Shown in pieces: positions 1-7,052 of a DNA stretch of 12,510 nucleotides. The notes under the pieces are model-generated. The model ran no database searches, was not told the origin of the DNA, and saw only the letters and a program-made list of their open reading frames with translations. Position 1 is the first letter of the stretch; each line of letters opens with the position of its first letter. The position numbers and the translations under genes are program-made. Source of the stretch: Bacillota bacterium. Its GTDB lineage: Bacteria > Bacillota > Clostridia > Acetivibrionales > DSM-1351. The DNA lies in assembly GCA_023412275.1 (NCBI GenBank), contig JAEYNY010000054.1:1-12510 (forward strand), read 5' to 3'.

Positions 1-32
1 AATAGTAGTAGTAATGGGTAAATAAAGAAAGC

Positions 33-161
33 GGGGTTGTTGCAAAACAAAAACTTTCTGTTTTAACGCCTGTACTCCCGTATAAAATTGTATCAATGAT
101 TGCTTCCATTGATACAATTTATACTCGCGTACAGGTTAAAATTTAATTTTGCAACAGCCCC
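33..161. repeat. 129-bp foldback element, candidate MITE
   Basis: The two ends are inverted repeats: GGGGTTGTTGCAAAA at 33-47 and its complement at 147-161, with one mismatch in 15. The similarity continues inward through TTTTAAC, CTGTAC and GTATA blocks, broken by small indels, to a perfect 13-bp core (86-98 with 107-119) around an 8-base loop. Almost the whole element can therefore fold into one hairpin. There is no room for a transposase. The CTGTTGCAAA end core resembles the ends of IS6-family insertion sequences, from memory of the family and not from a search. No target-site duplication is visible in the flanks. The element could instead, or also, act as a bidirectional terminator for the permease gene that ends at its edge. 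Positions 1-32 hold nothing I can support. Confidence 0.6.
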
Positions 162-997
162 TATATAAACCTTTTTCTTAATCCGAGTGTAATGAAATAT
201 ATAACCGCAGCAATAATAACTATCGTTGCTCCCGTTGCAGTATCCAGATAGTACGACATGATGAGACCGCCAATACCTGAAACAAAAGAAATAAGTAATG
301 CAATGATATTGTACTGTCGGGCGTTTGAGGATACGTTTCTTGCAGCAGCAGCAGGAAGAACCAAAAGTGAGTTAATTATCAGAAGTCCAATCCACTGTAT
401 GCTGATTGTTACCACCACCGCAATAGCAGATGTAAAAGCCAGTTCAACAGCTATAGTGTTTATTCCACGGCTTTTTGCCAATGATTGATTCAAGCTCACC
501 AAAAGTACCTTATTGTAAAACATTAACCAAAGTACGATTATTATAATGGCTATAATCAGCAAAAGACCTACCTCTCCGGCACTTATGCTTAAAAGATCTC
601 CCACCAGCACAGAAGAATATTTACTGCTGCCTTTTGAATACATTAGTACAACGCCTAATGCAATCGCAGCAGAAGAAAATACCCCAATAACCGTATCCGT
701 AGACGTCTTTGTTTTATTCTTAACAATTGTAATCAGTACGGAAAAAGCAATAGAAAACACTATTGCAGACCACATAGGCTGAAAAATACCTATTGCCGTG
801 CCTATTGCAATCCCGGTAAAGGCACCGTGCCCCAACGCATCAGAGAAAAATGCCATACGGTTGTTTACTATAATAGTTCCAAGAATACCGAATACCGGAG
901 CAATCAGTAAAATAGCCAGAAAGGCATTTTTCATAAATTCATAACCAAGCCAACTGAACGGAAACAAAATATCAAGTAATTTATAAATCTGTTCCAT
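161..997 (-). CDS. Metal ABC transporter permease (ABC-3 / ZnuB-like family)
   Basis: Membrane subunit of a zinc/manganese/iron-type ABC importer; it would form the channel through the cytoplasmic membrane. The 278-aa length is normal for the family. Most of the protein is hydrophobic, with about eight predicted helices (for example 24-44, 75-92, 104-120, 143-161, 186-208, 231-251 and 255-272). The family hallmark SDALGHGAFTGIAIG lies at residues 52-66 and GLLIINSLLVLPAAAAR at 204-220. Its ATG shares base 997 with the TAA stop of the upstream ATPase gene (TAATG), so translation is probably coupled. The last base of its TAG stop (161) is also the terminal base of the foldback element, so the insertion may have fixed the present C-terminus. 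The metal cannot be decided from sequence alone; zinc or manganese is most likely. Confidence 0.9.
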   Translation of the reverse strand: MEQIYKLLDILFPFSWLGYEFMKNAFLAILLIAPVFGILGTIIVNNRMAFFSDALGHGAFTGIAIGTAIGIFQPMWSAIVFSIAFSVLITIVKNKTKTSTDTVIGVFSSAAIALGVVLMYSKGSSKYSSVLVGDLLSISAGEVGLLLIIAIIIIVLWLMFYNKVLLVSLNQSLAKSRGINTIAVELAFTSAIAVVVTISIQWIGLLIINSLLVLPAAAARNVSSNARQYNIIALLISFVSGIGGLIMSYYLDTATGATIVIIAAVIYFITLGLRKRFI

Positions 998-1806
998 TAC
1001 TTCCCGCCTCCGTTCTCATCCGTTTCATTTCCCAAAATACCGGTCAGACCGAAGGTTTCATGCATCCTTTTATCAGTATAAACTTCTTCCGGAGCTCCAT
1101 TGAGTATTACAGTCCTGTTTAACAAAACCACCCTATCTGCATGTTTCCTTACCAAATCAAGATCATGGGATACAAGTATTATAGTCAGATCATACTCTTT
1201 TCTTATTTTGGACACAATCTCATAAAAAACTTCAAGGCCCTTCCTGTCGACCCCTGACACCGGCTCGTCCAGAAGTAAAAGCTGTGGCATTGGCTCAAGT
1301 GCCAACGCCAGCAATACTCTTTGCAGTTCTCCACCGGACAACGCTCCCAATCGTTTGTCTATAAGTTTATCTGCCTGAACTCTGTCAAGGCAATCTATAA
1401 TCCTTTTATCCAATTTTTTTGAAACACCCTGCCATGCAGGTTTTCTGCTCATACATGATGCAAACAGGTTTCTTACGCTAAGGGGTGCGGAAGTATCGAA
1501 TTCCAGTTGCTGAGGTACATACCCTACAACAGGCCTCCCTGATGCCTCTCCACTGGCTCCTGCAAACACAATATTACCCTCATGCTTAATTTCTCCGAGT
1601 ATAGATTTAAGTAAAGTACTCTTTCCTGCCCCATTAGGACCTATAATCGCAGTCAGCTCCCCACAGTGCAGGTGAAGGTTTACATCCTGTAATATTTGCG
1701 TTCTGCCTATTGTTACTGAAAAATTCTCTATTTTAGTACAGCAGTATCCGCAACAACCCAAGCTATTCTCACAATTTCCCCTGTGTTTTCCAATAAATTC
1801 TTCCAT
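997..1806 (-). CDS. Metal ABC transporter ATP-binding protein with Cys-rich N-terminus (ZnuC-like)
   Basis: Cytoplasmic ATPase subunit that powers the permease encoded directly downstream. All nucleotide-binding motifs are intact: Walker A GPNGAGKST (56-64), Q-loop in YVPQQ (96-100), signature LSGGE (156-160), Walker B LLLLDEP (176-182) and the switch histidine in LVSHDL (H214). The 269-aa length fits the family. Before the ABC fold, which starts near residue 25, is a leader with H8, C12, C18, C19, C22 and C23 (CCGYCC), a plausible metal-binding patch absent from the standard E. coli ZnuC. Translation starts at ATG 1806 with a GAGG ribosome site at 1814-1817. No solute-binding protein gene is next to it; the upstream neighbour is divergent. 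Zinc, manganese and iron substrates remain possible. Confidence 0.9.
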   Translation of the reverse strand: MEEFIGKHRGNCENSLGCCGYCCTKIENFSVTIGRTQILQDVNLHLHCGELTAIIGPNGAGKSTLLKSILGEIKHEGNIVFAGASGEASGRPVVGYVPQQLEFDTSAPLSVRNLFASCMSRKPAWQGVSKKLDKRIIDCLDRVQADKLIDKRLGALSGGELQRVLLALALEPMPQLLLLDEPVSGVDRKGLEVFYEIVSKIRKEYDLTIILVSHDLDLVRKHADRVVLLNRTVILNGAPEEVYTDKRMHETFGLTGILGNETDENGGGK

Positions 1807-1836
1807 TATATTTCCTCATATTCCAATTATAACGCA

Positions 1837-1861
1837 GTTAATTTTAGTATTAACTATTATA
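1837..1861 (-). promoter_or_regulatory. Putative promoter and operator of the metal ABC operon
   Basis: On the minus strand a TATAAT -10 lies at 1856-1861, although no good -35 is seen at 17 bases. Immediately downstream, where transcription would start, is a perfect dyad GTTAAT-N6-ATTAAC (1837-1854). A second TATAAT on the same strand is at 1826-1831, with a weak TTAATA 16 bases upstream that overlaps the dyad. A repressor bound here would cover both possible promoters, as expected for metal-responsive control, but the dyad does not match a Zur, Fur or AdcR consensus I can cite with confidence. Confidence 0.4.
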
Positions 1862-1954
1862 CACCTTTCCCATTGAAAAGATAATATTTTTAAGAATATA
1901 TGGTATGAATCACTATCCATATGCAAACACTTAGTTATATCTGATGAGAAATTT

Positions 1955-1982
1955 TTGAAATTTTTTGTTATATAGCTATAAT
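1955..1982 (+). promoter_or_regulatory. Sigma-A-type promoter of transketolase
   Basis: TTGAAA (1955-1960), a 16-base spacer and a perfect TATAAT (1977-1982) sit about 80 bases before the tkt start codon. A 10-bp perfect palindrome, TATAGCTATA (1971-1980), overlaps the -10 element. The rest of the 255-base divergent gap is very AT-rich; I see no riboswitch fold or terminator in it. Confidence 0.65.
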
Positions 1983-2061
1983 TTTTTCAATAGATACTTA
2001 TTTTTATATATTTTTGTGTTAATATGTTTAATGTAATAATTATATTGGGGAGGACTAATTA

Positions 2062-4050
2062 ATGAGCAAGATAGACACAGCTTCTATTAATACTATAAGG
2101 GTGTTGGCTGCAGAAGCAGTTCAAAAAGCATCTTCAGGACATCCGGGTTTGCCACTGGGTGCAGCACCTATAGCCTATACTGTTTGGGCAAAACATATGA
2201 AACATAATCCCAAAAACCCACAATGGCCAAATAGAGACAGATTCGTACTCTCAGCAGGTCATGGTTCAGCAATGCTGTATTCAATGCTGCATGTGTTCGG
2301 TTATGATGTTTCAATGGAAGATTTGAAGAACTTCAGACAATTTAACAGTAAAACTCCGGGACATCCTGAATACGGACATACACCGGGCGTTGAAATTACA
2401 ACAGGACCTCTTGGTCAAGGTGTTGCCAATGCCGTTGGTATGGCAATGGCTGAAGAATTTATGGCTGCCAAATTCAACAAGGACGGCTACAAAATAGTTG
2501 ATAACTATACTTTTGCATTATCAGGAGACGGTTGTCTCATGGAAGGTGTTGCAAGCGAAGCAGCTTCACTTGCAGGAACCTTAAAACTGGGCAAGCTTAT
2601 ATTACTTTACGACAGCAATAAGATTACTATAGAAGGAAATACAGACATAGCTTTCACAGAAGATGTTGCAAAACGTTTCGACGCATATGGTTGGCAAGTA
2701 CTTAAAGTTGAAGACGGAAACAGTGTTGAAGAAATCAGTGCAGCAGTTGCCAAGGCAAAAGCTGACACGAGTTCACCTTCAATTATTATCATAAATACTC
2801 AGATTGGTTATGGATCACCAAAAGCAGGAAGCTCTTCTGTTCATGGTGAACCTCTTGGAGAAGAAGGACTTGCAAAAACTAAGGAATTCTTGGGAATGTG
2901 CAAGGATGACTGCTTCAATGTAAATGAAGAAGTTTCAGCTCACATGAAAGGAATTATTGATTCCGGTATAAAAGCTGAAAGCGAGTGGAACGAAATGTTC
3001 AAGAAATATGCTGCTGAATACCCAGGTCTCGCAAAGGAATGGGAAATGTGGCATAATGACAACTACGAAGAAATGCTTCTAAACGATGAAAATTTCTGGA
3101 AAGCTGAGCCTAAAGCAAATGCAACCAGAGCAATTTCAGGAAATCTTATAAATTACCTGGCACAGAGGATTCCTAACCTTGTTGGAGGTTCTGCTGACCT
3201 TGCACCATCAAATAAGACTGCTATGAAAGGTGTTGGAGACTTCTCAGCTGAAGATTACAGTGGCAGAAATCTTCACTTTGGCGTAAGAGAACACGCAATG
3301 GCAGCTATAGCAAATGCAATGGCTGTATATGGCGGTTTAAAATTGTACTGTGCAACCTTCTTTGTGTTCACTGACTATTTAAAGGGTGCCATGAGACTTT
3401 CCTCACTAATGAAATTACCTGTTACTTATGTAATGACTCATGACAGCATCGGTGTAGGAGAAGACGGACCTACTCACCAACCGATTGAACAATTGGCATC
3501 TGTAAGAAGTGTACCAAACTTTATTGATTTCAGACCTGCTGATGCAAATGAAACAGCTGCAGGTTGGTTTACAGCAATTACTAACCCTTCGTCACCTACT
3601 TGTCTGGTATTAACAAGACAGAACCTACCAGTTCTTGATATCGATGGAAAAGTAGCTTTAAAGGGTGCTTATACACTGTTGGATTCAAAGAATGCAACTC
3701 CTGAAATCATTTTGATAGCTTGTGGCTCAGAAGTTCACATTACTCTTGAAGCGGGTAAACAACTGCAAGCAGAAGGTATTGATGCAAGAGTTGTAAGTAT
3801 GCCTTCAATGGAACTCTTTGACAGACAGTCAGCTGAATATAAGGAAAGCGTACTTCCTTCATCTGTTGCTAACAGAGTAGCAGTTGAAGCAGCTTCCTCC
3901 TTCGGATGGCATAAATACGTTGGATTAAAGGGAGAAGTAATTTCCATAGATACCTTTGGTGCTTCAGGCCCTGCAGATCAGCTGTTCAAGCACTTTGGCT
4001 TTACAACTGAAAATGTTGTTGCAAAGGCAAAAGCTGTTTTGGCTAAATAA
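2062..4050 (+). CDS. tkt: Transketolase
   Basis: Thiamine-diphosphate enzyme of the non-oxidative pentose phosphate pathway. It moves two-carbon ketol units between sugar phosphates and links pentose use to glycolysis in the cytoplasm. The 662-aa length is that of a complete single-chain transketolase, not the split two-subunit form. Visible motifs are GHPG (26-29, His26), GHGS (His67), GPLGQG (115-120), the TPP-binding GDGCLMEG (155-162), His261, the catalytic glutamate E410 in HFGVREHAM, and HDSIGVGEDGPTHQP (from 460) with substrate-phosphate and active-site histidines. The start is set by GGGGAGG at 2047-2053, 8 bases before ATG. The gene stands alone with its own promoter and terminator. 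Clostridia that eat plant cell walls need it for xylose and arabinose, but nothing else in the window belongs to that pathway. Confidence 0.97.
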   Translation: MSKIDTASINTIRVLAAEAVQKASSGHPGLPLGAAPIAYTVWAKHMKHNPKNPQWPNRDRFVLSAGHGSAMLYSMLHVFGYDVSMEDLKNFRQFNSKTPGHPEYGHTPGVEITTGPLGQGVANAVGMAMAEEFMAAKFNKDGYKIVDNYTFALSGDGCLMEGVASEAASLAGTLKLGKLILLYDSNKITIEGNTDIAFTEDVAKRFDAYGWQVLKVEDGNSVEEISAAVAKAKADTSSPSIIIINTQIGYGSPKAGSSSVHGEPLGEEGLAKTKEFLGMCKDDCFNVNEEVSAHMKGIIDSGIKAESEWNEMFKKYAAEYPGLAKEWEMWHNDNYEEMLLNDENFWKAEPKANATRAISGNLINYLAQRIPNLVGGSADLAPSNKTAMKGVGDFSAEDYSGRNLHFGVREHAMAAIANAMAVYGGLKLYCATFFVFTDYLKGAMRLSSLMKLPVTYVMTHDSIGVGEDGPTHQPIEQLASVRSVPNFIDFRPADANETAAGWFTAITNPSSPTCLVLTRQNLPVLDIDGKVALKGAYTLLDSKNATPEIILIACGSEVHITLEAGKQLQAEGIDARVVSMPSMELFDRQSAEYKESVLPSSVANRVAVEAASSFGWHKYVGLKGEVISIDTFGASGPADQLFKHFGFTTENVVAKAKAVLAK

Positions 4051-4071
4051 TTAATTCTAAACAAAATAAAT

Positions 4072-4120
4072 AAAAAACAACCCGTGAAAATGGCATATTA
4101 TTTTCACGGGTTGTTTTTTT
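4072..4120 (+). terminator. Intrinsic terminator of tkt
   Basis: A 20-bp perfect stem (4072-4091 with 4100-4119) closes an 8-base loop and includes the GC-rich block ACCCGTG. It ends in a run of seven T. The A-run on the left arm means the structure could also stop transcription from the other side. Confidence 0.93.
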
Positions 4121-4144
4121 ATTCCAGAATAATACTGAATATCG

Positions 4145-4173
4145 AAAAGTATTTATCAATATTTGATACTTTT
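4145..4173. promoter_or_regulatory. Candidate operator (overlapping inverted repeats)
   Basis: Two nested dyads occur just upstream of a -35 box: AAAAGTAT (4145-4152) with ATACTTTT (4166-4173), and TATCAA (4154-4159) with TTGATA (4163-4168) around TAT. Their position, 3 bases before the promoter of an operon that encodes its own Cro/CI-type regulator, suggests an autoregulatory or activator site. This is an inference from position and symmetry only. Confidence 0.45.
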
Positions 4174-4176
4174 TTA

Positions 4177-4205
4177 TTGACAAACGATAATAATAGATGT
4201 ATATT
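4177..4205 (+). promoter_or_regulatory. Sigma-A promoter of the DUF2975 operon
   Basis: A perfect TTGACA (4177-4182), a 17-base spacer and TATATT (4200-4205) form a near-consensus vegetative promoter 55 bases upstream of the first start codon of the operon. So strong a promoter beside a dedicated repressor gene suggests expression that is normally held down. Confidence 0.8.
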
Positions 4206-4260
4206 ACATTTGGATAGCGGTAAAATAAATATATTAAATTAAAAAAGGTGTGGATTATTT

Positions 4261-4731
4261 ATGGGTTATCAGATACTTGGAAAAAGAGGTTTAAGTCAGC
4301 TTATGGAAGTGCTCTGCACAGTGTTTCAGGTTTTTGGTGTTATATTGATTGCCAGCTTGCCATGGACACTAAACTATTACCTTCTGCTAAAAAATACAAC
4401 TGTAGAGCCAAGAATATATTATTCCATGATAGTACTTTTAGTAATATCCGGGATATGTGCTTTTACAATATTAATCCAAGCAAAAAAAGTTTTGCATAAT
4501 ATTAATTCAAAAAGCCCCTTTACATTTGATACGGCCAATCGAATCAAGTATATATCCTACCTGTGTTTACCTGTAGCGTTTGCATATATTATAGGTATAT
4601 TCTTTATCCCGTCGGTATTCGTTGTCCTTGTAGGACTGACCTTTTTATTTTTAGCTGCCTGCATATTTATTATTGCAGAGTTGTTCTATCAGGCAGTTAA
4701 ATATAAGGAAGAAAACGACTTGACAATATAG
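4261..4731 (+). CDS. DUF2975 family membrane protein
   Basis: A 156-aa integral membrane protein with four predicted helices (about 15-36, 53-73, 96-113 and 118-144). The conserved SPFTFDTANRIKYI stretch (85-98) in the cytoplasmic loop before helix 3, and the C-terminal KEENDLTI tail, are recognisable features of DUF2975. Members of this family are typically encoded immediately before a small YozG-like HTH regulator, as in Bacillus subtilis yoaS-yozG, and that arrangement is seen here. The biochemical role is unknown; a membrane sensor or partner of the regulator is a reasonable guess. Translation starts at ATG 4261 after AAGGTG (4245-4250). A GTG at 4248 opens another frame, but that frame gives no sensible protein. 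First gene of a four-gene operon. Confidence 0.85.
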   Translation: MGYQILGKRGLSQLMEVLCTVFQVFGVILIASLPWTLNYYLLLKNTTVEPRIYYSMIVLLVISGICAFTILIQAKKVLHNINSKSPFTFDTANRIKYISYLCLPVAFAYIIGIFFIPSVFVVLVGLTFLFLAACIFIIAELFYQAVKYKEENDLTI

Positions 4732-4746
4732 ATAAGGAGAATCACT

Positions 4747-4980
4747 ATGCCGATTATAGTAAATGTTGATGTAATGCTTGCAAAGAGAAAAATGAGTTCA
4801 ACAGAACTAGCTGAAAAAATAGGTATAACTACCGCCAATCTATCAATATTAAAGACCAACAAGGCTAAAGCCATTAGATTTTCAACTCTTGAGGAAATAT
4901 GTAAGGCTTTAAACTGTCAGCCCGGTGATATCCTTGAATACGTACCAGCTGAAGAAAAAACCGCCAAAATAGATGAATAA
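4747..4980 (+). CDS. Cro/CI (XRE) family transcriptional regulator, YozG-like
   Basis: A 77-aa single-domain DNA-binding protein. The helix-turn-helix is visible as LAEKIGITTANLSILK (20-35), followed by the scaffold LEEICKALNCQPGDILEY (48-65) typical of HTH_26/YozG-like proteins. It has no ligand or protease domain. It follows the DUF2975 gene by 15 bases with AAGGAG at 4734-4739. By family and context it probably binds the inverted repeats ahead of the operon promoter (4145-4173) and controls its own operon, perhaps responding to the membrane protein. This is inference; no target is proven by the sequence. Confidence 0.9.
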   Translation: MPIIVNVDVMLAKRKMSSTELAEKIGITTANLSILKTNKAKAIRFSTLEEICKALNCQPGDILEYVPAEEKTAKIDE

Positions 4981-5013
4981 ATATATTTTTTAATTGATGG
5001 AAGGAGTCTTACA

Positions 5014-6561
5014 ATGGAAAATAAAGATCAATTAACCCCACCTTATTATGCCAGTTATGTCCCAAGAAATAAGAAACCTGAATATCATGAATTCAAATCA
5101 CGTGTTACCTCGTTCAAAGGGTTAACAATCTCAATCTTGAGCATTATATTAACTATATTGTTTTTAGAAACGATTTTTTTTCAATCACCTGGGATAGCAG
5201 CTCCAATATATCTCGCCGCCTTTTATTGTAGCATTTATTACTTTTTTAAAGAAAATGCTACTCCCCTTAATAAAGCAGCTGTACTTTTAACCATACCAGC
5301 AATGCTAATGGCAGTAAGCTTCTTTATTCATTACAATCCAAGTACCAGATGGATTACATGGCTTACATTAATCGGAATTATATGTATACAGCTTATTCTT
5401 CTTGGCAATTTTCAGATGAACAGTCTGTTTTCGCCGGACACACTTGTCAAAGTTATTTTAAACCTATTCGCCAAGCCCTTTACTAATCTTTCAATGCCCT
5501 TCCACTCTTTTGGAATACTCAAGAACAAGAAATCTGCTACTACTAAAAACGTATTGTACGTTCTAATAGGCATAATTGTAGCTATACCTGTTGCTGCAAT
5601 TCTTATGGGATTGTTTGTTCAAGCCGATGCAGTATTCGCGGCTTCGGTAAGATCATTAAAAAACTTTATAGGTTTAGACTTTGATAGAATAACCATAGAA
5701 TTATTCTTAGGAATTCCTTCAGGTGTATTTCTTGGGGCTGCACTCCTTGGTTTGAAGTATGAAAAACATAAAGAAGAAACCGTGAAAGATTTGAGCAGTT
5801 GCATAGAACCTGTTATTACCGGTACTTTCTTAACCATTATAAATATATTCTTGATAGCATTCGTAGGATTTCAGTTTATGTATTTGTTCGGAGGATTGGA
5901 TAATATAAAAACTTCAAGAATAAGCTATGCGGAGTATGCAAGACGAGGCTTCTTCGAACTATGTACTGCATCAGCAATAATATTCGCCATTGCACTTTTT
6001 GTAATAGTTATGACTAAGAAAAGAAATGAAAAGCTTTCTATATGGGTAAGCCTCGGAACAGTTGTTCTATGTGCTGGTGATGGCATATTACTTATATCTG
6101 CAGTAAAGAGAATGTTTATGTATATAAGTGCTTACGGACTTAGTATCAAACGTATCCTGACACTTTGGCTTATGGCCGTAATTGGATTGTGTTTGCTATG
6201 GATGATAATAAAGTGCTTTAAAATCAGGTTTGATGTCACAAAATGGATTGGAATGACTGTAATCGTAGGAGTTTGTATATTAAGTCTGACAAATATTGAA
6301 AAACTAATTGCGGAATACAATGTAAACAGCTACCTCGAAAACCCTGATAAACCCTCAGTAGTATTTTATTTGAATCAGCTATCCTATACAGCTGCTCCCC
6401 AACTGGAAAAACTATGGAACTTACCGACGCACCAAAAAACAGAAATCAACTTTAATGAAATAGTAGAAAATAAAAAAAATCAGCTTTCTGCAAGAAATAA
6501 ACTATACGGCTTTACACTGGACAGTATTGAAGCGTCAAAAGTACTTAATAAGTCAAAGTAG
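5014..6561 (+). CDS. Polytopic membrane protein, DUF4153/DUF4173 family
   Basis: A 515-aa protein with a hydrophilic N-terminus (about 1-35), then 11 or so predicted membrane helices (for example 36-56, 86-105, 111-131, 178-201, 268-290, 315-332, 341-362, 378-399 and 408-425), and a soluble C-terminal tail of about 85 residues. The signatures YARRGFFEL (308-316), a following AYGLS (373-377) and EKLIAEYNV (429-437) match my memory of the DUF4153/DUF4173 families, whose function is unknown. I cannot separate the two families without a profile search. The ribosome site GGAAGGAG is at 4999-5006. It is the third gene of the operon, 33 bases after the regulator and 19 before the next gene, so it is probably the main effector of the regulated unit. 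Roles in envelope stress or transport are possible but unsupported. Confidence 0.75.
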   Translation: MENKDQLTPPYYASYVPRNKKPEYHEFKSRVTSFKGLTISILSIILTILFLETIFFQSPGIAAPIYLAAFYCSIYYFFKENATPLNKAAVLLTIPAMLMAVSFFIHYNPSTRWITWLTLIGIICIQLILLGNFQMNSLFSPDTLVKVILNLFAKPFTNLSMPFHSFGILKNKKSATTKNVLYVLIGIIVAIPVAAILMGLFVQADAVFAASVRSLKNFIGLDFDRITIELFLGIPSGVFLGAALLGLKYEKHKEETVKDLSSCIEPVITGTFLTIINIFLIAFVGFQFMYLFGGLDNIKTSRISYAEYARRGFFELCTASAIIFAIALFVIVMTKKRNEKLSIWVSLGTVVLCAGDGILLISAVKRMFMYISAYGLSIKRILTLWLMAVIGLCLLWMIIKCFKIRFDVTKWIGMTVIVGVCILSLTNIEKLIAEYNVNSYLENPDKPSVVFYLNQLSYTAAPQLEKLWNLPTHQKTEINFNEIVENKKNQLSARNKLYGFTLDSIEASKVLNKSK

Positions 6562-6580
6562 CTTAAGGAGATGAGTTGTT

Positions 6581-6985
6581 TTGAAGCAAAAAAGTAATAC
6601 TATATTAGGTCTATATGATTTAGTTTTAGCTATCGCAGCCATTGTTATAGGAATACAAATGATACAATCAAATAGTGGGATTTTCTCCGAATATCCCACG
6701 GAGTGGCTTGCTAAACTGCCTTTTAATAGTTGGGTTCAGCCGGGTATAATTGCAATTCTTTTGTTTGGGGCAGGTAACATTTTTTCGGCAATTATGTGCC
6801 TTAGAAACAGTTTTAATATATCCTGGCTGTCATCTGCCTTAGTTGGTCTAATGCTGTTAATATGCGTAATAGCTCAGGTGACAATTCTGGGAGAATGGTA
6901 CTTACCTTCAGTTGAATTCTTTGTAGCCGGGATAATCCAAATTCTTATTAGCGGTTATGCTTTAACTACCAGAAGAATTTCATAG
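6581..6985 (+). CDS. Small four-helix membrane protein of unknown function
   Basis: A 134-aa hydrophobic protein with four likely membrane helices (about 10-27, 52-73, 81-103 and 111-128), a periplasm-like loop SNSGIFSEYPTEW near 30-42, and a short basic C-terminus. I do not recognise the family. Translation appears to start at TTG 6581, 10 bases after AAGGAG (6565-6570). The ATG at 6571 is in another frame. It is the last gene of the DUF2975/XRE/DUF4173 operon, 19 bases after the previous stop, and probably works with the DUF4173 protein in the membrane. There is no terminator after it, so some read-through into the ATPase gene is likely. Confidence 0.75.
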   Translation: MKQKSNTILGLYDLVLAIAAIVIGIQMIQSNSGIFSEYPTEWLAKLPFNSWVQPGIIAILLFGAGNIFSAIMCLRNSFNISWLSSALVGLMLLICVIAQVTILGEWYLPSVEFFVAGIIQILISGYALTTRRIS

Positions 6986-6986
6986 A

Positions 6987-7016
6987 TTGACATACCCTGT
7001 GGTCAAGTGCTATAAC
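6987..7016 (+). promoter_or_regulatory. Promoter of the DUF815 ATPase gene
   Basis: TTGACA (6987-6992), an 18-base spacer and TATAAC (7011-7016) start 2 bases after the preceding stop codon. A short dyad TTGAC-N10-GTCAA (6987-7006) covers the -35 box and may be an operator. The box gives the ATPase gene transcription of its own despite the compact spacing. Confidence 0.6.
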
Positions 7017-7052
7017 TGAGATAAACCATAAATAGCAAAGGAACTACGGCTT

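Noticed and set aside
1..25. Possible 3' end of a plus-strand gene (frames ending at TAA 19-21 or 23-25).
   Set aside because: Only six or seven codons are visible, so neither frame can be supported.
25..169. Target-site duplication flanking the foldback element.
   Set aside because: The 8 bases on each side (AAGAAAGC and TATATAAA) do not match, nor do shorter direct repeats.
1807..2061. Riboswitch or T-box upstream of tkt.
   Set aside because: No conserved riboswitch core or leader terminator is visible; the gap is explained by divergent promoters.
4248..4499. Open frame starting at GTG 4248, overlapping the DUF2975 gene.
   Set aside because: It has no family features, while the overlapping +1 frame from 4261 has clear DUF2975 hallmarks.
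6571..6600. ATG at 6571 as the start of the 134-aa membrane protein.
   Set aside because: It is in a different reading frame from the hydrophobic protein and is only one base from the ribosome site.
6987..7016. MerR-type promoter, because of an 18-base spacer and a dyad.
   Set aside because: The dyad covers the -35 box and does not lie symmetrically in the spacer, and no MerR-family gene is in the window.
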